Assembly: GCA_025526915.1 (NCBI GenBank)
Contig: JAHLKH010000011.1
Coordinates: forward strand, 1 to 64,000
Direction: 5' to 3'
DNA length: 64,000 nt
Origin: Entophlyctis helioformis
Taxonomy: Eukaryota; Chytridiomycota; Chytridiomycetes; Chytridiales; Chytriomycetaceae
The notes under the pieces are model-generated. The model did no database searches, was not told the origin of the DNA, and saw only the letters and a list, made by a program, of their open reading frames with translations. Shown here in pieces: positions 10,080 through 20,977 of this stretch (positions within the stretch are counted from its first letter, which is position 1; every line of letters begins with the position of its first letter). The position numbers and the translations under genes are program-made.

Positions 10080-12123
10080 TGCCTGGCAGTCGGCGTCCAT
10101 CGTCTCGCTGCCAAAGAAGGGCGATCTGAGCGATCCGTCCAACCATCGTGGCATCTCGCTGATCAATGTCGGCCTGAAAGTGCTGTGCAAAGCAGTGCAC
10201 ATGCGGCTCAACACATTCGTTGAAGCTAATAACCTCATAACGCACGAGCAAGCTGGCTTCCGTCGCGGTGAGGAGGCGGTAGCGCAGGTCTGCGCTCTCG
10301 TCGACATTATCCAGCGGCGGCGTGCACGCCAGCTGCCCACACACGCAGCATTCATTGACATCAAGAAGGCATTTGACACGGTGCCGATCGGCGCACTGCT
10401 GTGGAAGCTGCGCAAGATGGGCATCCCGCCACGCACATACGAGTTCCTCAAGGCACTCTACACATCATCCACTGCATGCGCACGATCAGGCAATGTGCTC
10501 TCTGAGCCGTTCAACGTCAGGCGAGGCGTCCGCCAAGGCTGCCCGCTGTCTGGCCTCTTGTTCAACCTGTTCCTCAACGACATACTCGATGGCATCCCTG
10601 AGATCAGCATCCCAGCCGTGGCTGATGGTCATGGCATCCGTGGGCTGATGTTTGCAGACGATGTGGTCATTCTCGCAGAGTCGCATGCAGCATTGGCAGC
10701 CGCTGTGGAAGTCGTGGCGGCATGGGCGGACAAGTGGCAGATGGCGTTTGGTGTCGACAAGTGCGGCATCATGGCGTTCTTCAAACCACCAACCAACAAC
10801 GCAGGCAACGGCCCGCCGGACGTCGTCATCAAGCTGCATGGAGCGGCGGTGCCCGTGCTGACAGAGTACGAGTACCTCGGCGTCCTGATCGACCATGAGC
10901 TCACGCTCAAGCAGTGGATCAAGTCCAAGGCACAGTCCATACGCAAGGCGACCAGTGCGCTGCACCCGGTCTTGACCAACAGCAAGCTGTCGCTGCGCTA
11001 TCGCCACTCCATCTACCTGGGATCCGTCCTTGGCATCGCCAACTACGGTCTCGAGCTGCTGGGCAGCGATGTGTCAGCACTACACCCTCTGCAGACGGCT
11101 GTCAACCAGGGCGTCCGCAAGATGCTCGGCGCACCCATGTACACGCCCGTCGTCCCAATGCTGACAGAGTGCGGCATCCAAACCATGGTGGCCCGCAGTC
11201 TGGTCGCACGCATGCGCCTTCGTCTCAAGACGCCCAAGCTGAAGTCGGCACTCGGCCTGCTCTGCCCCGCACAGCCAGCACCCGTTGGTGGACGCCTCTG
11301 GTACTGGACACGCCGCTCGATCCAAATCTACAACCGCTACATGGCCACGCCCGGCCTGCCCGACGGCGATCCGGACAGCAAGCCCCGCCTCAAGGCATAC
11401 GGCCTGGCTGTCACGCTCAAGTCTGCCAGCAAGTGCGACACGGCTGCCATCTACACTGCGTTCCAGATGCAGAAGACAGCCAATATCATACGAGACCCGG
11501 TCTTTGACCCGCGACGCTCGGAAGGTGCACGGTTCCTGATGCTTGCACGTGTGGGCGGCATCTACACGGCTCGCCGCGCTATCAACGCCAACCTGCTCGA
11601 CCCAGCCCACCCGTTTGGTGACGGTTCATGCTGCATCATGTGTGGCGAGGATCTGGGAAGCACGCTGGAGATTGCGCACTTTGCGCTCGAGTGCACAGAG
11701 GAGCGGATCGTGGCTATCCGCACAGCGCACGGGCAGCGTGGCTTGGACGCACGGTTCGCAGCAGCACGCGCCATTGCAACGCACGAGAATGTGGGACACC
11801 CACAGATACGCGGCGATCTTGTACATATTGTTTCTGACGTGGTAAACTTGATGTGGGGGTTAGTCCTTGGCGGGACGTGGGGCGAAGCATTCAATGCGGA
11901 GCAGATGCGGAACTTCGAGGGCGATGGGTTGGCTATGGTGGGTTTAGCGGACTTCCTGCAAGCGTCTATTTGGGTGTACCGGTCTGAGCTCTGGGCACAC
12001 AAACGGCGCGCTGTAGGGTAAGGGTACCTGTGGGATTTGCCAACGAGCCTATGCCATCACTGGTGGGGCATGCTATGCGAGCATTTGGAATGAAGCTTTC
12101 TTATCCATCAAAAAAAAAAAAAA
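10080..12123 (+). mobile_element. 5'-truncated non-LTR (LINE) retrotransposon copy
   Basis: A 2044-bp insertion flanked by a 14-bp direct repeat and ending in 14 adenines (12110-12123). It carries the reverse transcriptase and C-terminal zinc-knuckle part of a LINE ORF2 but no endonuclease region, so it was truncated on insertion, as target-primed reverse transcription often does. The right arm at 41184-41197 shows the empty site without duplication, so this copy arrived after the arms duplicated (or the donor arm never had it). Confidence 0.95.
10081..12021 (+). CDS. LINE reverse transcriptase (partial, lacks its N-terminus)
   Basis: An uninterrupted frame of about 646 codons inside the element. 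RT motifs in order: PKKGD with NHRGISL near the start, HEQAGFRRG, motif A AAFIDIKKAFDTVP, motif B GVRQGCPLSGLLFN, motif C FADDVVIL (catalytic DD), then a thumb region. A C-terminal CxxC...HxxxxC cluster (CIMCGEDLG...HFALEC) matches the zinc knuckle of LINE proteins. There is no native start codon; the open frame merely continues from flanking DNA. Intact coding implies a young insertion. The clade cannot be fixed by eye. Confidence 0.92.
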   Translation, partial: AWQSASIVSLPKKGDLSDPSNHRGISLINVGLKVLCKAVHMRLNTFVEANNLITHEQAGFRRGEEAVAQVCALVDIIQRRRARQLPTHAAFIDIKKAFDTVPIGALLWKLRKMGIPPRTYEFLKALYTSSTACARSGNVLSEPFNVRRGVRQGCPLSGLLFNLFLNDILDGIPEISIPAVADGHGIRGLMFADDVVILAESHAALAAAVEVVAAWADKWQMAFGVDKCGIMAFFKPPTNNAGNGPPDVVIKLHGAAVPVLTEYEYLGVLIDHELTLKQWIKSKAQSIRKATSALHPVLTNSKLSLRYRHSIYLGSVLGIANYGLELLGSDVSALHPLQTAVNQGVRKMLGAPMYTPVVPMLTECGIQTMVARSLVARMRLRLKTPKLKSALGLLCPAQPAPVGGRLWYWTRRSIQIYNRYMATPGLPDGDPDSKPRLKAYGLAVTLKSASKCDTAAIYTAFQMQKTANIIRDPVFDPRRSEGARFLMLARVGGIYTARRAINANLLDPAHPFGDGSCCIMCGEDLGSTLEIAHFALECTEERIVAIRTAHGQRGLDARFAAARAIATHENVGHPQIRGDLVHIVSDVVNLMWGLVLGGTWGEAFNAEQMRNFEGDGLAMVGLADFLQASIWVYRSELWAHKRRAVG

Positions 12124-12137
12124 TTCTCTCTCCTCTG
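12124..12137 (+). repeat. 3' target-site duplication of the LINE insertion
   Basis: Second copy of TTCTCTCTCCTCTG, directly after the poly(A) tail. Beyond it the sequence continues colinear with the right arm. Confidence 0.93.
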
Positions 12138-12185
12138 TCCTGATTGCTCGCCGACTGGCCGTCATACACACGAGACATTCTTCAT

Positions 12186-13560
12186 TCAGCCTCGTTTGCA
12201 ATGGCCATGTTGCTCAAGGATCTCCAGTGCGTGTGCTGCATCATCTGCAAGACTATCATCCTGCTGTGCCTCGCGACTGATGCCACACCATCGGTCCACC
12301 ACGGCCGCCTCCACTCCACCCACGATGCTCTTGCCGTCCGTGCCACCACCACCACCACCACCATCGCCGTCATCGCCACTGGCCGTCATGCTTGGATCAA
12401 GGAGATCGCCAAACAGCGCCAGAAGCCGCCGTCTGACCCGGCTGTCCGACTCGAGCGTGTAGAGCGATGCCATGCGGTCCAGCCCGTCGGCCGCCAACAC
12501 AAACTCGCGAATCGCTGTCGGGTTGGACCGCACGAGCGCGCCAAACGTGAACAGGTAGCGGTGTCTGTGGTGTGCCTGCTGTTCGACCAGCCGCCACAGC
12601 TTGGCCACCAGTCCGTACTGCGCTGCCCGCTCCTGCGCCACGCGGTTGTTCTGTGTTCGTGCATGTCCACGTCCATGTCCATGTCCACGTCCATGTCCAT
12701 CCGCAGTGTCAGTCTGCCGCATATAAAGTGACGGCGACATGTGCATGGCAGCACTCACCGATAACGCGGTGCCGAGAACATGCGCTGCTTGGAGCGACAG
12801 GCTGTTGCTGCCCGTGTCGCTGGGATCGCTCATCAGCCGCACCATCACCGTCACGGCTGCCTCGCTTTTGAGCAGATCCGCGCCATAGTCCACATGGTCG
12901 ACCACGTCCTGCAGAAAGGCCAGCGTGCTTGCCAGCGACGTTGTGTTGGCGTGCGCCATGCCGTCGAGGATCTGTGCGAGCGAGGCGGCTTGCTGGTGCG
13001 GGAGACCCGCCGACTCCTGGGCGATCGACGTGAGTTGCGCTGTCTGCGGCTGCTCGTCTGCCTGCGGCTCGTCTGCCTGCGGCTCGTCTGCCTGTGGCTC
13101 GTCTGTCTGCGGCTGCTCGTCTGCCTGCGGGTCGTCTGCCTGTGGCTCGTCTGCCAGTGGATCGCTCGTATCGGGCAGTCGCACCACGACAGCGTCGCTG
13201 GATGTGGCCGGCTTGTCGCCGTCGCCGTCTGCATCGACCAGCTTGGCCTCGCGCTGGCCCGTCTGCCAGTCGAGCCGGATGTGCAGCCCCTTGGGCACAA
13301 CCTGCCCCTTGCGCACCCGCTGGAACTCTGCTCGCCTGCGGTCAGTCTCTCTTGCCACACACACACACACAGGCACACAGGCACACACCGTTGGTCGGCA
13401 CAAACACTCGCGGGAAGCAGTCGCTCGCTCCCGTCTCGAGCACCTCGCACACCACGTCCTGCTCGTCTGCCTGCTCGCCGGCAGAACCAGCCACGGCCAC
13501 AACAGCGCACACAAGCGCAAGCTGCAGCATCTGCAGCAGCTTGCACAGCGGTGTCCGCAT
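12186..13560 (-). CDS. SIL1: SIL1, nucleotide exchange factor of the ER Hsp70 (left, intact copy)
   Basis: SIL1 removes ADP from BiP/Kar2 in the ER lumen. Exons 13560-13389, 13327-12759 and 12650-12186 join in frame to 401 aa. There is a signal peptide (LLQMLQLALVCAVVAVAGSA), then the SIL1 core starting FVPTNEFQRVRKGQVVPKG and HIRLDWQTGQREAKL, close to the conserved HVRLNLQTGEREAKL-type block. Next comes an acidic linker of DEPQA-type repeats (about 13 units), then the armadillo-like BiP-binding region. A Gly run and the tail HGHCKRG close the protein; no HDEL-type signal is visible. The second copy at 39789-41135 has a frame break in the linker. Confidence 0.88.
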
Positions 13561-13784
13561 CGCTTGCTGTTGCTGTTGCTGTTGCCGTTCAGGTCAAAGT
13601 GTTGACTGAGTCGGCCGCCGTTCAAGAACGCGATCGAAGGTGGCGTGGCGTGGCGTGACGATGCGTGGCGTGGCAGCGTCCCACTGGTCGCTCGCTCGTC
13701 CGAGCACTCGCTGCATCGTCAGCCCACAACCGTCCTTCATTCAGCCCAAGTGCCAAACAACAGCAAGCACACACAGCGTCACGC

Positions 13785-15667
13785 TCACAGCTGTGCAATC
13801 GCATCCATCTCGGCTTTGAAGATCGCCTTGTCCAGCACGCCAACATACGCCGTCACCTTGAGATCCACAAACATCGCCCGTCGTGCATCCGCGCCATGTC
13901 CATGTCCACTCCCATGTCCACGACGGCCACCACATGAAGCGCTCGCTCCATCAGCCGCTGTGCCTCCCCCCACAAACACCACATTGGCACGCCGCACGCC
14001 GCCATGCAGGTATCCGAGTGCGTGTATCTTGGCCAGTGCCGCGCGTGCAAGCCGCCGCTCCTCGTCGCCCCACACGCCGACACGCTGGCCGCCAAGCTGC
14101 ATCACCAGACACACCATGTCGCTCGTCTTGACAACGTCGTACAGCATCGGCACAGCATCGCCCTGGATCGCCTGCAGCGCCTTGTACATGCCCAGCTCGT
14201 TGCGCAACGCCGTGTGCACATCAAACGCCGCATGCGGGTCCTGCAGCCACACCATCTTGACCGCGACCTGGTGTCCGTGGTAGCATCCGCGTCGCACCGT
14301 CGCAAGCTGGCCCTTGCCAAGCTCCTCGTGCAGCCGGACAGTCAGATGGCGGCGCTCGTGTCCATGCGCGTCTTGGGCAGGCACGGCTCCTTGGTGACTG
14401 CGTCTGTGGGCATCAACGGCATCCTGCACATGGGCTGTCGCAAGCTGCTGTCCGCGGTTGCACATGCACGTGGCGGGGTTGGAGTCGACCAGGTGGATGC
14501 GGCTGTTGTCCTGCATCAGCGCGCAGCCATCTGTGACTGGCGGGATGTGCCGCCATCCCATGTCCGTCCGCCACTCGCGTTCCAGATCGGCATCGTCGGT
14601 GAGTGCCTTGCAGACGAAGAACACGAGGGCGATCGCAAGTGCCGTGTCGCCATGCTCCGCATCCACTCGAGCTGCCTCTGAGTCTGCCTCTGAGTCTGTG
14701 TGTGCCTCTGTGCCTGCACCCCATCGACCGTGTTCATGGACGGCACCAGAGATCTCGACAGCCCACACTCGGCGGTTGGCTGCACGCCTGTGCACCAACC
14801 ACGTCTGGATCCCTGTCGTGATGATGCCATACAGCACGCCAGCATCCGCCATCCATGCCACCACGCCGTCCACCACCTTCTTGACCCGCGATCCGCTCTT
14901 GCTCTCATCATGGTACATCCGCACAAGCTCCTGCGCATCGCCAATGCCGCTCTCCACGCCGTCGCTGTCCGCTATCAGCCGCGTGCTCACCACCTTGCCC
15001 ACAGCACGCACATCGCCGCCTTGCTTGCGGATGACAAAGTCTGCCTTGCGTCCCGACCGACCAATGCTGGCATTCTGCTCAACGCTGAACGCGGCAGGCA
15101 CAGCATCCTGGAGACTGCGGATCAGGCTCACGATGGTGGCGCCAGCATCCTGCGCATCCACGGCACTCTGGTCGTTGGCATCGCTCGCCCGTTTCCTGTT
15201 GGCACGTCAGTCAGCCGTTCAGCACACACCACACACACATTACACGCTCCGCTCACACTGGAGTCGCGCCACGACAGTCAGCCGAGTCGATCTGGTAGTA
15301 CATGTCAAGATACGGCTTGATGTCCCATGCCGTCACCGCACGAGTGGCCATTCCACCACGGCTCGTGTTGCTGCCGCCAAGATCGTTCTTGTCACACGCC
15401 AGTGCATGATACGTTGCTCCTGGAAACGCGTCGTCGTCGTCTGGGCAACCGCCGCAAGACAGCGAGGGAGAGCGAGAGGCGAGAGAGAGGGACGAGCGCA
15501 GTGTCAGGGCCGATGCGGTGGTTGGCAGGCAAGACACCAAGGCACGACAAGACACGCCAAGCACACATTGCTCGCTCACCGCCTGGGAGTGGACTGTTGG
15601 GATTGGCAATCTGCTGCCGTCTCGTCTTGGCTTGTCCCTTCCTGTCGGCTGGCCACCTGCCGTTCAT
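13785..15667 (-). CDS. PD-(D/E)XK nuclease-like plus degenerate protein-kinase-like protein (left copy)
   Basis: Exons 15667-15580, 15440-15257 and 15195-13785 join to 560 aa. The first half has a nuclease-like fold signature (GRKADFVIRKQGG then RAVGKV, where a typical enzyme has D...ExK). The second half is kinase-like: ELGKGQLATVRRG glycine loop, HQVAVKMV lysine, a helix-C Glu in LRNELGMYKAL, hinge VMQLGG, but the catalytic loop reads LHGGVRRANVVF (Gly where Asp is expected) and DFG is replaced by VDLK. This nuclease-kinase order is known from Crinkler-type eukaryotic effectors. Enzymatic activity is doubtful. It is divergent from the LRR gene. Relative to the right copy, residues just after NVVFVG are read in another frame (see findings). 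Confidence 0.72.
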
Positions 15668-16063
15668 CTCGTGTTCTGTCTGTCTGGTGTCTGGTGTGTG
15701 TCTGGTGTGTGTGCTGTTGCGATGGAAAGCCAAGCCAAAACACAACAGATCTGGACGCAGAGTGCCCGACTTTCAAGGCTCGCTGTGTGTGGACAGCGCA
15801 TGCGCACAACGGGCACATCAGGCGTGGTTGTTGTTCATGGCTGGCGAGAGCAGTCGAGACGTCACGGCAGATCCACAGCAGTGGATGCAGCGTCATGCAG
15901 CCATCGGCCAGTCATTCTTGCTCATCCCGCCGTCATCTGCTGGTCAGCCGATCCCGTGCTTTCGCTGCCTGGCCAGCGCTTGCCGAGATTCAAAAGCCGG
16001 CCTCTCGCCACGCTGTCAGCGTCCAGCCAGACCCATCACACACACACACACACACACACACAC

Positions 16064-17917
16064 ATGAGTGCACCAGCAGACTGTGCGGTGCTGTCGCAGG
16101 CGTTCCCGTCGGTGTTTGCCAACACCACCAACTGCTGCTCGTTCACGATGCCGCCGTCGGGTGTCGTGTGCTCGGCCGGCCGAGTCAGCAGCATGTGAGT
16201 GGGCTTGCTGCTGCTGTGCACCGTGTTTGCCATGTCACTCACCTCGCTGTGCCTCGCTGTGCCACACTCGTTCTGGCCGATCCTGCCACGACACAGCTCG
16301 CTCATCAACCTGGATCTTGACGGTCCTATCCCGCCGTTGCTTGGATCGCTGTCTGGGCTTGTCTCGCTGTATGGTGACGCTGGCTCTGTGTGTAGTGGCT
16401 GTCCATGCAGGCTGCTAACACTGCCGTGCACCAGCCATCTGGGACTCAACAGGTTCAACGGATCGGTCCCTGACACCTTTGGCTCGTTGGATGGGTTGAC
16501 ATCACTGTGAGCATGCTCACGGCCATGCATCGAAGGTGTCGCCACGGCTGACACGGAGCCATGCATGTGCAGGAGGCTGAACAACAACAAACTCAGCGGT
16601 CCTGTCACGGCGGCCGTCAGCCGTCTGACATCTCTGCGCAGACTGCAAGTCACTGTCGCTGTGTGTGCTGTGTGGTGTGTGTGCATCTGGCCAGCTCACC
16701 ACGATCGCCATCCATGGACAGGGATCTGTCGTTCAACCAGCTGAGCGGATCGGCCGAGTTTGTCAAGCCGCTCACCAACCTCGAGGATCTGTATGTGCCA
16801 CACTGTGCCTGGATCGCCCTGTGCACGTGCCGACTCGTGCTGACATGGCCACTGGCACAGCGACCTCAGCGCGAACCTGCTGTCTGCGGATCTGTCCGTG
16901 TTTGCGAGCCTCACCAAGCTGTCACGATTGTGGGTGGTTGCATGCCTCAGTCGGAGATGTGGTGCGATGGGGATGTGGATGCTGACCACAACCAACCAGC
17001 TCCATCGCCCGCAACAAAGGGTTCACAGGCACGATCGCAGACGGCTTCAGCCGCGTCGAGAACATGACCCTCTTGTATGTCCACACGGCCGCCATGCCCA
17101 TGGACTGTGTGCTGACAGTGGCTGGCACGCAGCAACGTGGCAAGCAACCGTATCCAGAGTCCCTTCTCTGACATCATCACCAAGTGGACCAGTCTGGCCG
17201 AGCTGTATGTCTGATTGCATGCGTTGCAGGCGGCCGATGCACCAGACTGACATTGTGGTGCAGCCGGCTCCATGAAAACAACATCTATGGACCGATACCG
17301 GCCGATATCGGCAACCTGGTCCAGCTGAAGACGCTGTGAGTCTGTCACGACGTGTGTCGCCACGGTCTGTGCTGACACGGACTGTGCTGGCACGGCCTGT
17401 GCCACCAGAGTGATCAGCGACAACAGGATCAACGGCACCATTCCAGCCTCGTTTGCCAACCTCAAGAACCTGACCCTTCTGTGCGTGTGCCGAGCATCAC
17501 GAGATGATCGAGAGTCTGCTGTCTGCGAGCGACTGACACGCACTCGCTGTGTCCATGCGGTGGTGTGAGCAGGATCATCCAAAACAACCCCGAGCTGGGC
17601 GGCGTGATGCCCACACTCGACCAGTCCATCAGCTGCGTCGTGTCTGGCACGTCCATCTCGTTTGGCGACTCTCTGACCGAGCGCAAGTGTGTCGGCGTTC
17701 AACCACCACGTACGTCGCTGCTTTGTGTCTCTTGCATGACTGCTAGACTGACATGCGTGCGACAGCATGGAGACTCGCCACCGAGTACGTCATCACGATC
17801 GTGGTTGTGAGTGTGTTTGTGCTGCTTGTTGCCGTCGCGCTGTTCGTGGACAGACGTCGCAAGGCACGCAAGGCACGCAAGGCACGCAAGACTGCTGCTT
17901 CTGTTGCTGCTGCTTGA
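16064..17917 (+). CDS. LRR transmembrane protein with one exon per repeat (left copy)
   Basis: Twelve exons: 16064-16194, 16297-16368, 16435-16506, 16573-16644, 16722-16790, 16861-16929, 17000-17074, 17133-17204, 17264-17335, 17409-17480, 17573-17709, 17766-17917, total 354 aa. Exon 1 encodes a Cys-bearing N-cap (DCAVLSQAF..NTTNCCSF). Exons 2-10 each encode one LRR of 23-25 residues of plant-like type (LDLSFNQLSG, LHENNIYGPIP, ISDNRINGTIP). Exon 11 encodes a C-cap and exon 12 a membrane helix (YVITIVVVSVFVLLVAVALF) followed by a short Arg/Lys tail. All LRR introns are phase 2, and the fourth has a GC donor. No signal peptide was found at the chosen ATG. It resembles a receptor without its own kinase. 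Confidence 0.82.
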
Positions 17918-18072
17918 CAGAGCTAGTCGAAGAGCGAGTCGATCGCCATGCCACCCCAGTGACTGCACTCTCGAGCCAGCTGCTCTCATCATGCACCAGA
18001 GCATGCCGAATGAACTGTATTGTTGTGGCGTCGTCGCCAAGAGCGAACGAGTGCGATGATGCGCAGCAGGTC

Positions 18073-18161
18073 TCACAGGAAGAAGATGGGAGCCAGCAGG
18101 GCCACCACAGCGACCTTGGGGTTCATCTCCGAGAGCGCCTGTTTCCACGTCTGCTTGCCTT
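18073..18161 (-). pseudogene. Truncated 3' fragment of the NnrU-like gene (left arm end)
   Basis: On the minus strand the last 28 codons of the NnrU-like protein (KGKQTWKQALSEMNPK..LLAPIFFL and stop) are present, then homology ends abruptly. The complete gene is at 34255-35301. The same truncated end recurs at 48373-48461 with the same junction, so this is a duplication breakpoint and not a gene. Confidence 0.9.
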
Positions 18162-18556
18162 TGGCCACCGCCGTGCGATCGCTGCCGGGGATCGCTGACG
18201 GGCATGTGTGTGTGCCGTGCCCGTCTTGCAGGCAGTGGAGTCCGCACGGCAGCAGCCAAGAGGGCGGGCGAGTGCAGCCGCCGTCACACGACTTTCTCCG
18301 CCCGCCCCTCTGCCCGTCCGGTCGTTTGGCCGCATCCGGCGACGCGTGATTCCGCCACGAGCATTGCAGCATCACAGCATCGCAGTATCTCAGCATCGCA
18401 TCGCAGATTGCTGTGCCACCCCATGCTGCATGTGGCCACACGCTGCGATCCAGCACAGCGCAGCAGCCAGAGCCGTCTTTCCCTCCATCCGACCATCCAA
18501 CGCACACCAACACAACCGCAACCACAACCGCAACCACCACCAACAGCAAGCAGCAG

Positions 18557-20977
18557 ATGGCCGCACAGAGCACTCTCTCGCCACCTCCAACCGCCATCGC
18601 AGCAGTCCAGCGCGGCCCGCTGCTCAGCATGCTCAGCCGCATCGCCAACACCGCGGTCGTGCAACGCCTTCGCAAGCGACCGCTGCTTCTCCTCCTCGTC
18701 TCTGTCCTGCTGTCGCTGTCGCTCCGAACGAGCCTGTGGTCGCTGCTTGGTCTGGCCAAGGCTTCCAAGACCAAAGACGGCGCCGCCAAGAAGGAGGTGC
18801 CGCGACCGGACAACTGGCCTTTCTTTGGCGCCTTCTTCTTTCTGTCCAAGTAGGCTGTCCATGCACTGCCCTCTCTCTCTTGAGGTGTGTGCCAAGCCAC
18901 CATGCACTAACCGCCTTGCTCTGATCGCCATGCACGGACACACCGGATCATTCAATGATCATAAACGGGACTTGCAGATACGGCGTTGCTGGCAAGATGC
19001 ACGTGTACTATAAGCTGCTGACGGATCGCTATGGTCCCATCTTCCAAATGAGAGCACCCATCCTGTCAGTGCGGCTTTGCATCCTCGTGTGACTGGCATC
19101 CTCGCCTCTCTGTGCGCATTGGTCAACACTTGACTCACACAGACTCGCCTGCCCTGCAACAGCAAGCTGATCTCGCCTGGAGCCAACCTCCACGACATGG
19201 TCATCGTCTCGGACGCCGAGGCTGCCAAGCAGATCTTGAACAACACGGTCGACTTTTCCCGCAACCCGTTCTTCCAGAACGTCGGCAAGGGTCTGTCCGA
19301 CTACGCGCTGTTCACGATCCCGTCTGGCAACATGTGGAAGAAGCACCGCAAGCTCCTGCAGCCTGCATTTGGCCCGTCGCATCTGCGCCATGCGGCCATC
19401 GCCACATCCGAGGTCGTTGCAGACATCGCCGCCGACCTCAACCGTCGCATTGGCGAGGCAGCAGCGGCGGGCAAGCCGGCTGCCACGGTGATCAACATGT
19501 ACGAGTACATGACGGCATTGACCATGGACGTCATTGGCAAAGTGGCGTTCTCGCACGAGTTTGAGTCGGTCAAGACCATCCACTCTCAGCAGAGCAGCGA
19601 GGTGCGTCCATGCGCGATGCCCGACTGGCGCTGTGTGGTTGACACGATGCTGACGCGACTGCAACTGGTCACCGTATCTGTGACAGACTCGCACCAAGAT
19701 CGAGGACATTTTCAACATCATCTGTGTTGTGAGTCTTGTGCTTGTCATTGCAGCCAACCATCCATCAGCGTCCACTCTCCATCTCGACACGCATCTGACT
19801 CTTCTGTCCTCTCCAGCGCACCTATCTTCCTCCCTTTGCATGGAACTGGTCCGACGTCGGCCTCAAGTCGCCCCGCCCGGTGGCTGTCCGCCAATGCACA
19901 TACTCGTTTGTCAAGCAGATCCTCGATGAGCGCCGCGTGTCGTCCAACAACGGCGCCAACATCACCAAGAGCAAGTGGGAGATGGATGTGCTGGATCGCC
20001 TGCTGCAGAACAATGCGACGGCAAAGAGCTCGGCTGATGTGAGTGGACGTGCTTGTGTTGTGCTTGTGTTGCGCTCGTGTTGTGCGTAGTTGGCTGGCTG
20101 GCTGGACGAGTGTGCTGACGGCTGACGGCTGACGGCTGACTTGGCTGCGATGCGCAGGTGCTCTCAGAGGAGGAGATCATTGGCGAGATCCTTGGGTTCT
20201 TCTTGGCGGGCCACGAGTAAGCAGATGGCACTGCGATGATGTGTGCACGACGAGTGTTGCTGACTCCAACGCTCTGTGGCATGCAGAACCACGGCACACA
20301 CGCTCACGTTCTTGATGCTGGCTCTGTGCCAGAACCCGCCCGTCATGCGCAAGCTTGTGGACGAGATCGACGCCGTGTACGAGCAAGTCGACGGCAAGGT
20401 CACCAACGAGAACCTGTCGCACTTCAAGTGAGTCCGCCGCTCTCTCCATACTGCCGCGCATGCACACGCGACGTGCAAGCCGTCATCTCGCTCGCGTCGT
20501 TCTGACCGCCGATGCTCGTGCAGGTATCTCGACTGGGTCGTCAAGGAGACGCAGCGCAAGTACAACGTCGTCAACCACATCCTGCGCCACTCGAACAAAG
20601 CCGTCGAGGTCGGCGGCTACAGCTTCCCGGCCAACACGCCGTTTATTGTCAACACGCTCGACCTGCACAACAACCCAACGTACTGGCCGTCGCCCGAGTC
20701 GTTCCGCCCCGAGCGCTGGGCCGAGCCGCCGATCTCTGGCTCGTACATGCCGTTTGGCGATGGGCCGACGGTCTGCGTGGGCATGAAGATGGCAAGCATC
20801 GAGATCCGCGTTGCGACCATCTTCCTGCTGCGGCAGTTCCGGTTCGAGATGGTCGAGGGCCAGACGATCGACGTCATCACAACGGTCACGACGGGACTCA
20901 AGCACGGCCTGCAGGTCCGCATCACCGAGCGCAAGGCCGACGAGCCTCGGTCGGTGGTTGCTGCTGCGGCAAACTGA
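18557..20977 (+). CDS. Cytochrome P450, membrane-anchored (copy A)
   Basis: Haem monooxygenase of the ER membrane. Eight exons: 18557-18849, 18978-19064, 19163-19601, 19687-19728, 19817-20038, 20158-20216, 20287-20427, 20524-20977, giving 578 aa. An N-terminal membrane helix (about residues 42-58, PLLLLLVSVLLSLSL) precedes a proline hinge (VPRPDNWPFFG). I-helix: FFLAGHETTAHTL; ExxR: KETQRK; FRPERW; haem loop FGDGPTVCVG with the ligand Cys near 512. The proline-rich start, dibasic run and long N-terminal extension are unremarkable. Substrate unknown. An exon-for-exon duplicate lies at 48862-51277. Confidence 0.92.

Larger units (their letters stand above)
8862..18161 (+). repeat. Left arm of a large inverted duplication
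   Basis: This stretch is repeated in reverse orientation at about 35213-42406. Shared content in order: five tRNA or tRNA-like genes, SIL1, a nuclease/kinase-like gene, an LRR transmembrane gene, and the last codons of an NnrU-like gene. Exon lengths agree to the base for most genes. The arm is about 9.3 kb here against 7.2 kb on the right; the 2.04-kb LINE at 10080-12123 accounts for almost all of the difference. The inner boundary is inside NnrU exon 5 (shared to 18161). The outer boundary is near 8862. Confidence 0.9.

Noticed and set aside
16199..16258. An apparent signal peptide (MGLLLLCTVFAMSLTSLCLA) just before the first LRR
   Set aside because: It lies in the intron after exon 1. Skipping that intron gives VSSISLINLDLDG with the same phase-2 position as all other LRR introns, and it would drop the cysteine cap.
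13785..17917. The LRR and kinase-like regions as one receptor-like kinase gene
   Set aside because: They are on opposite strands with separate start codons. No splice could join them.
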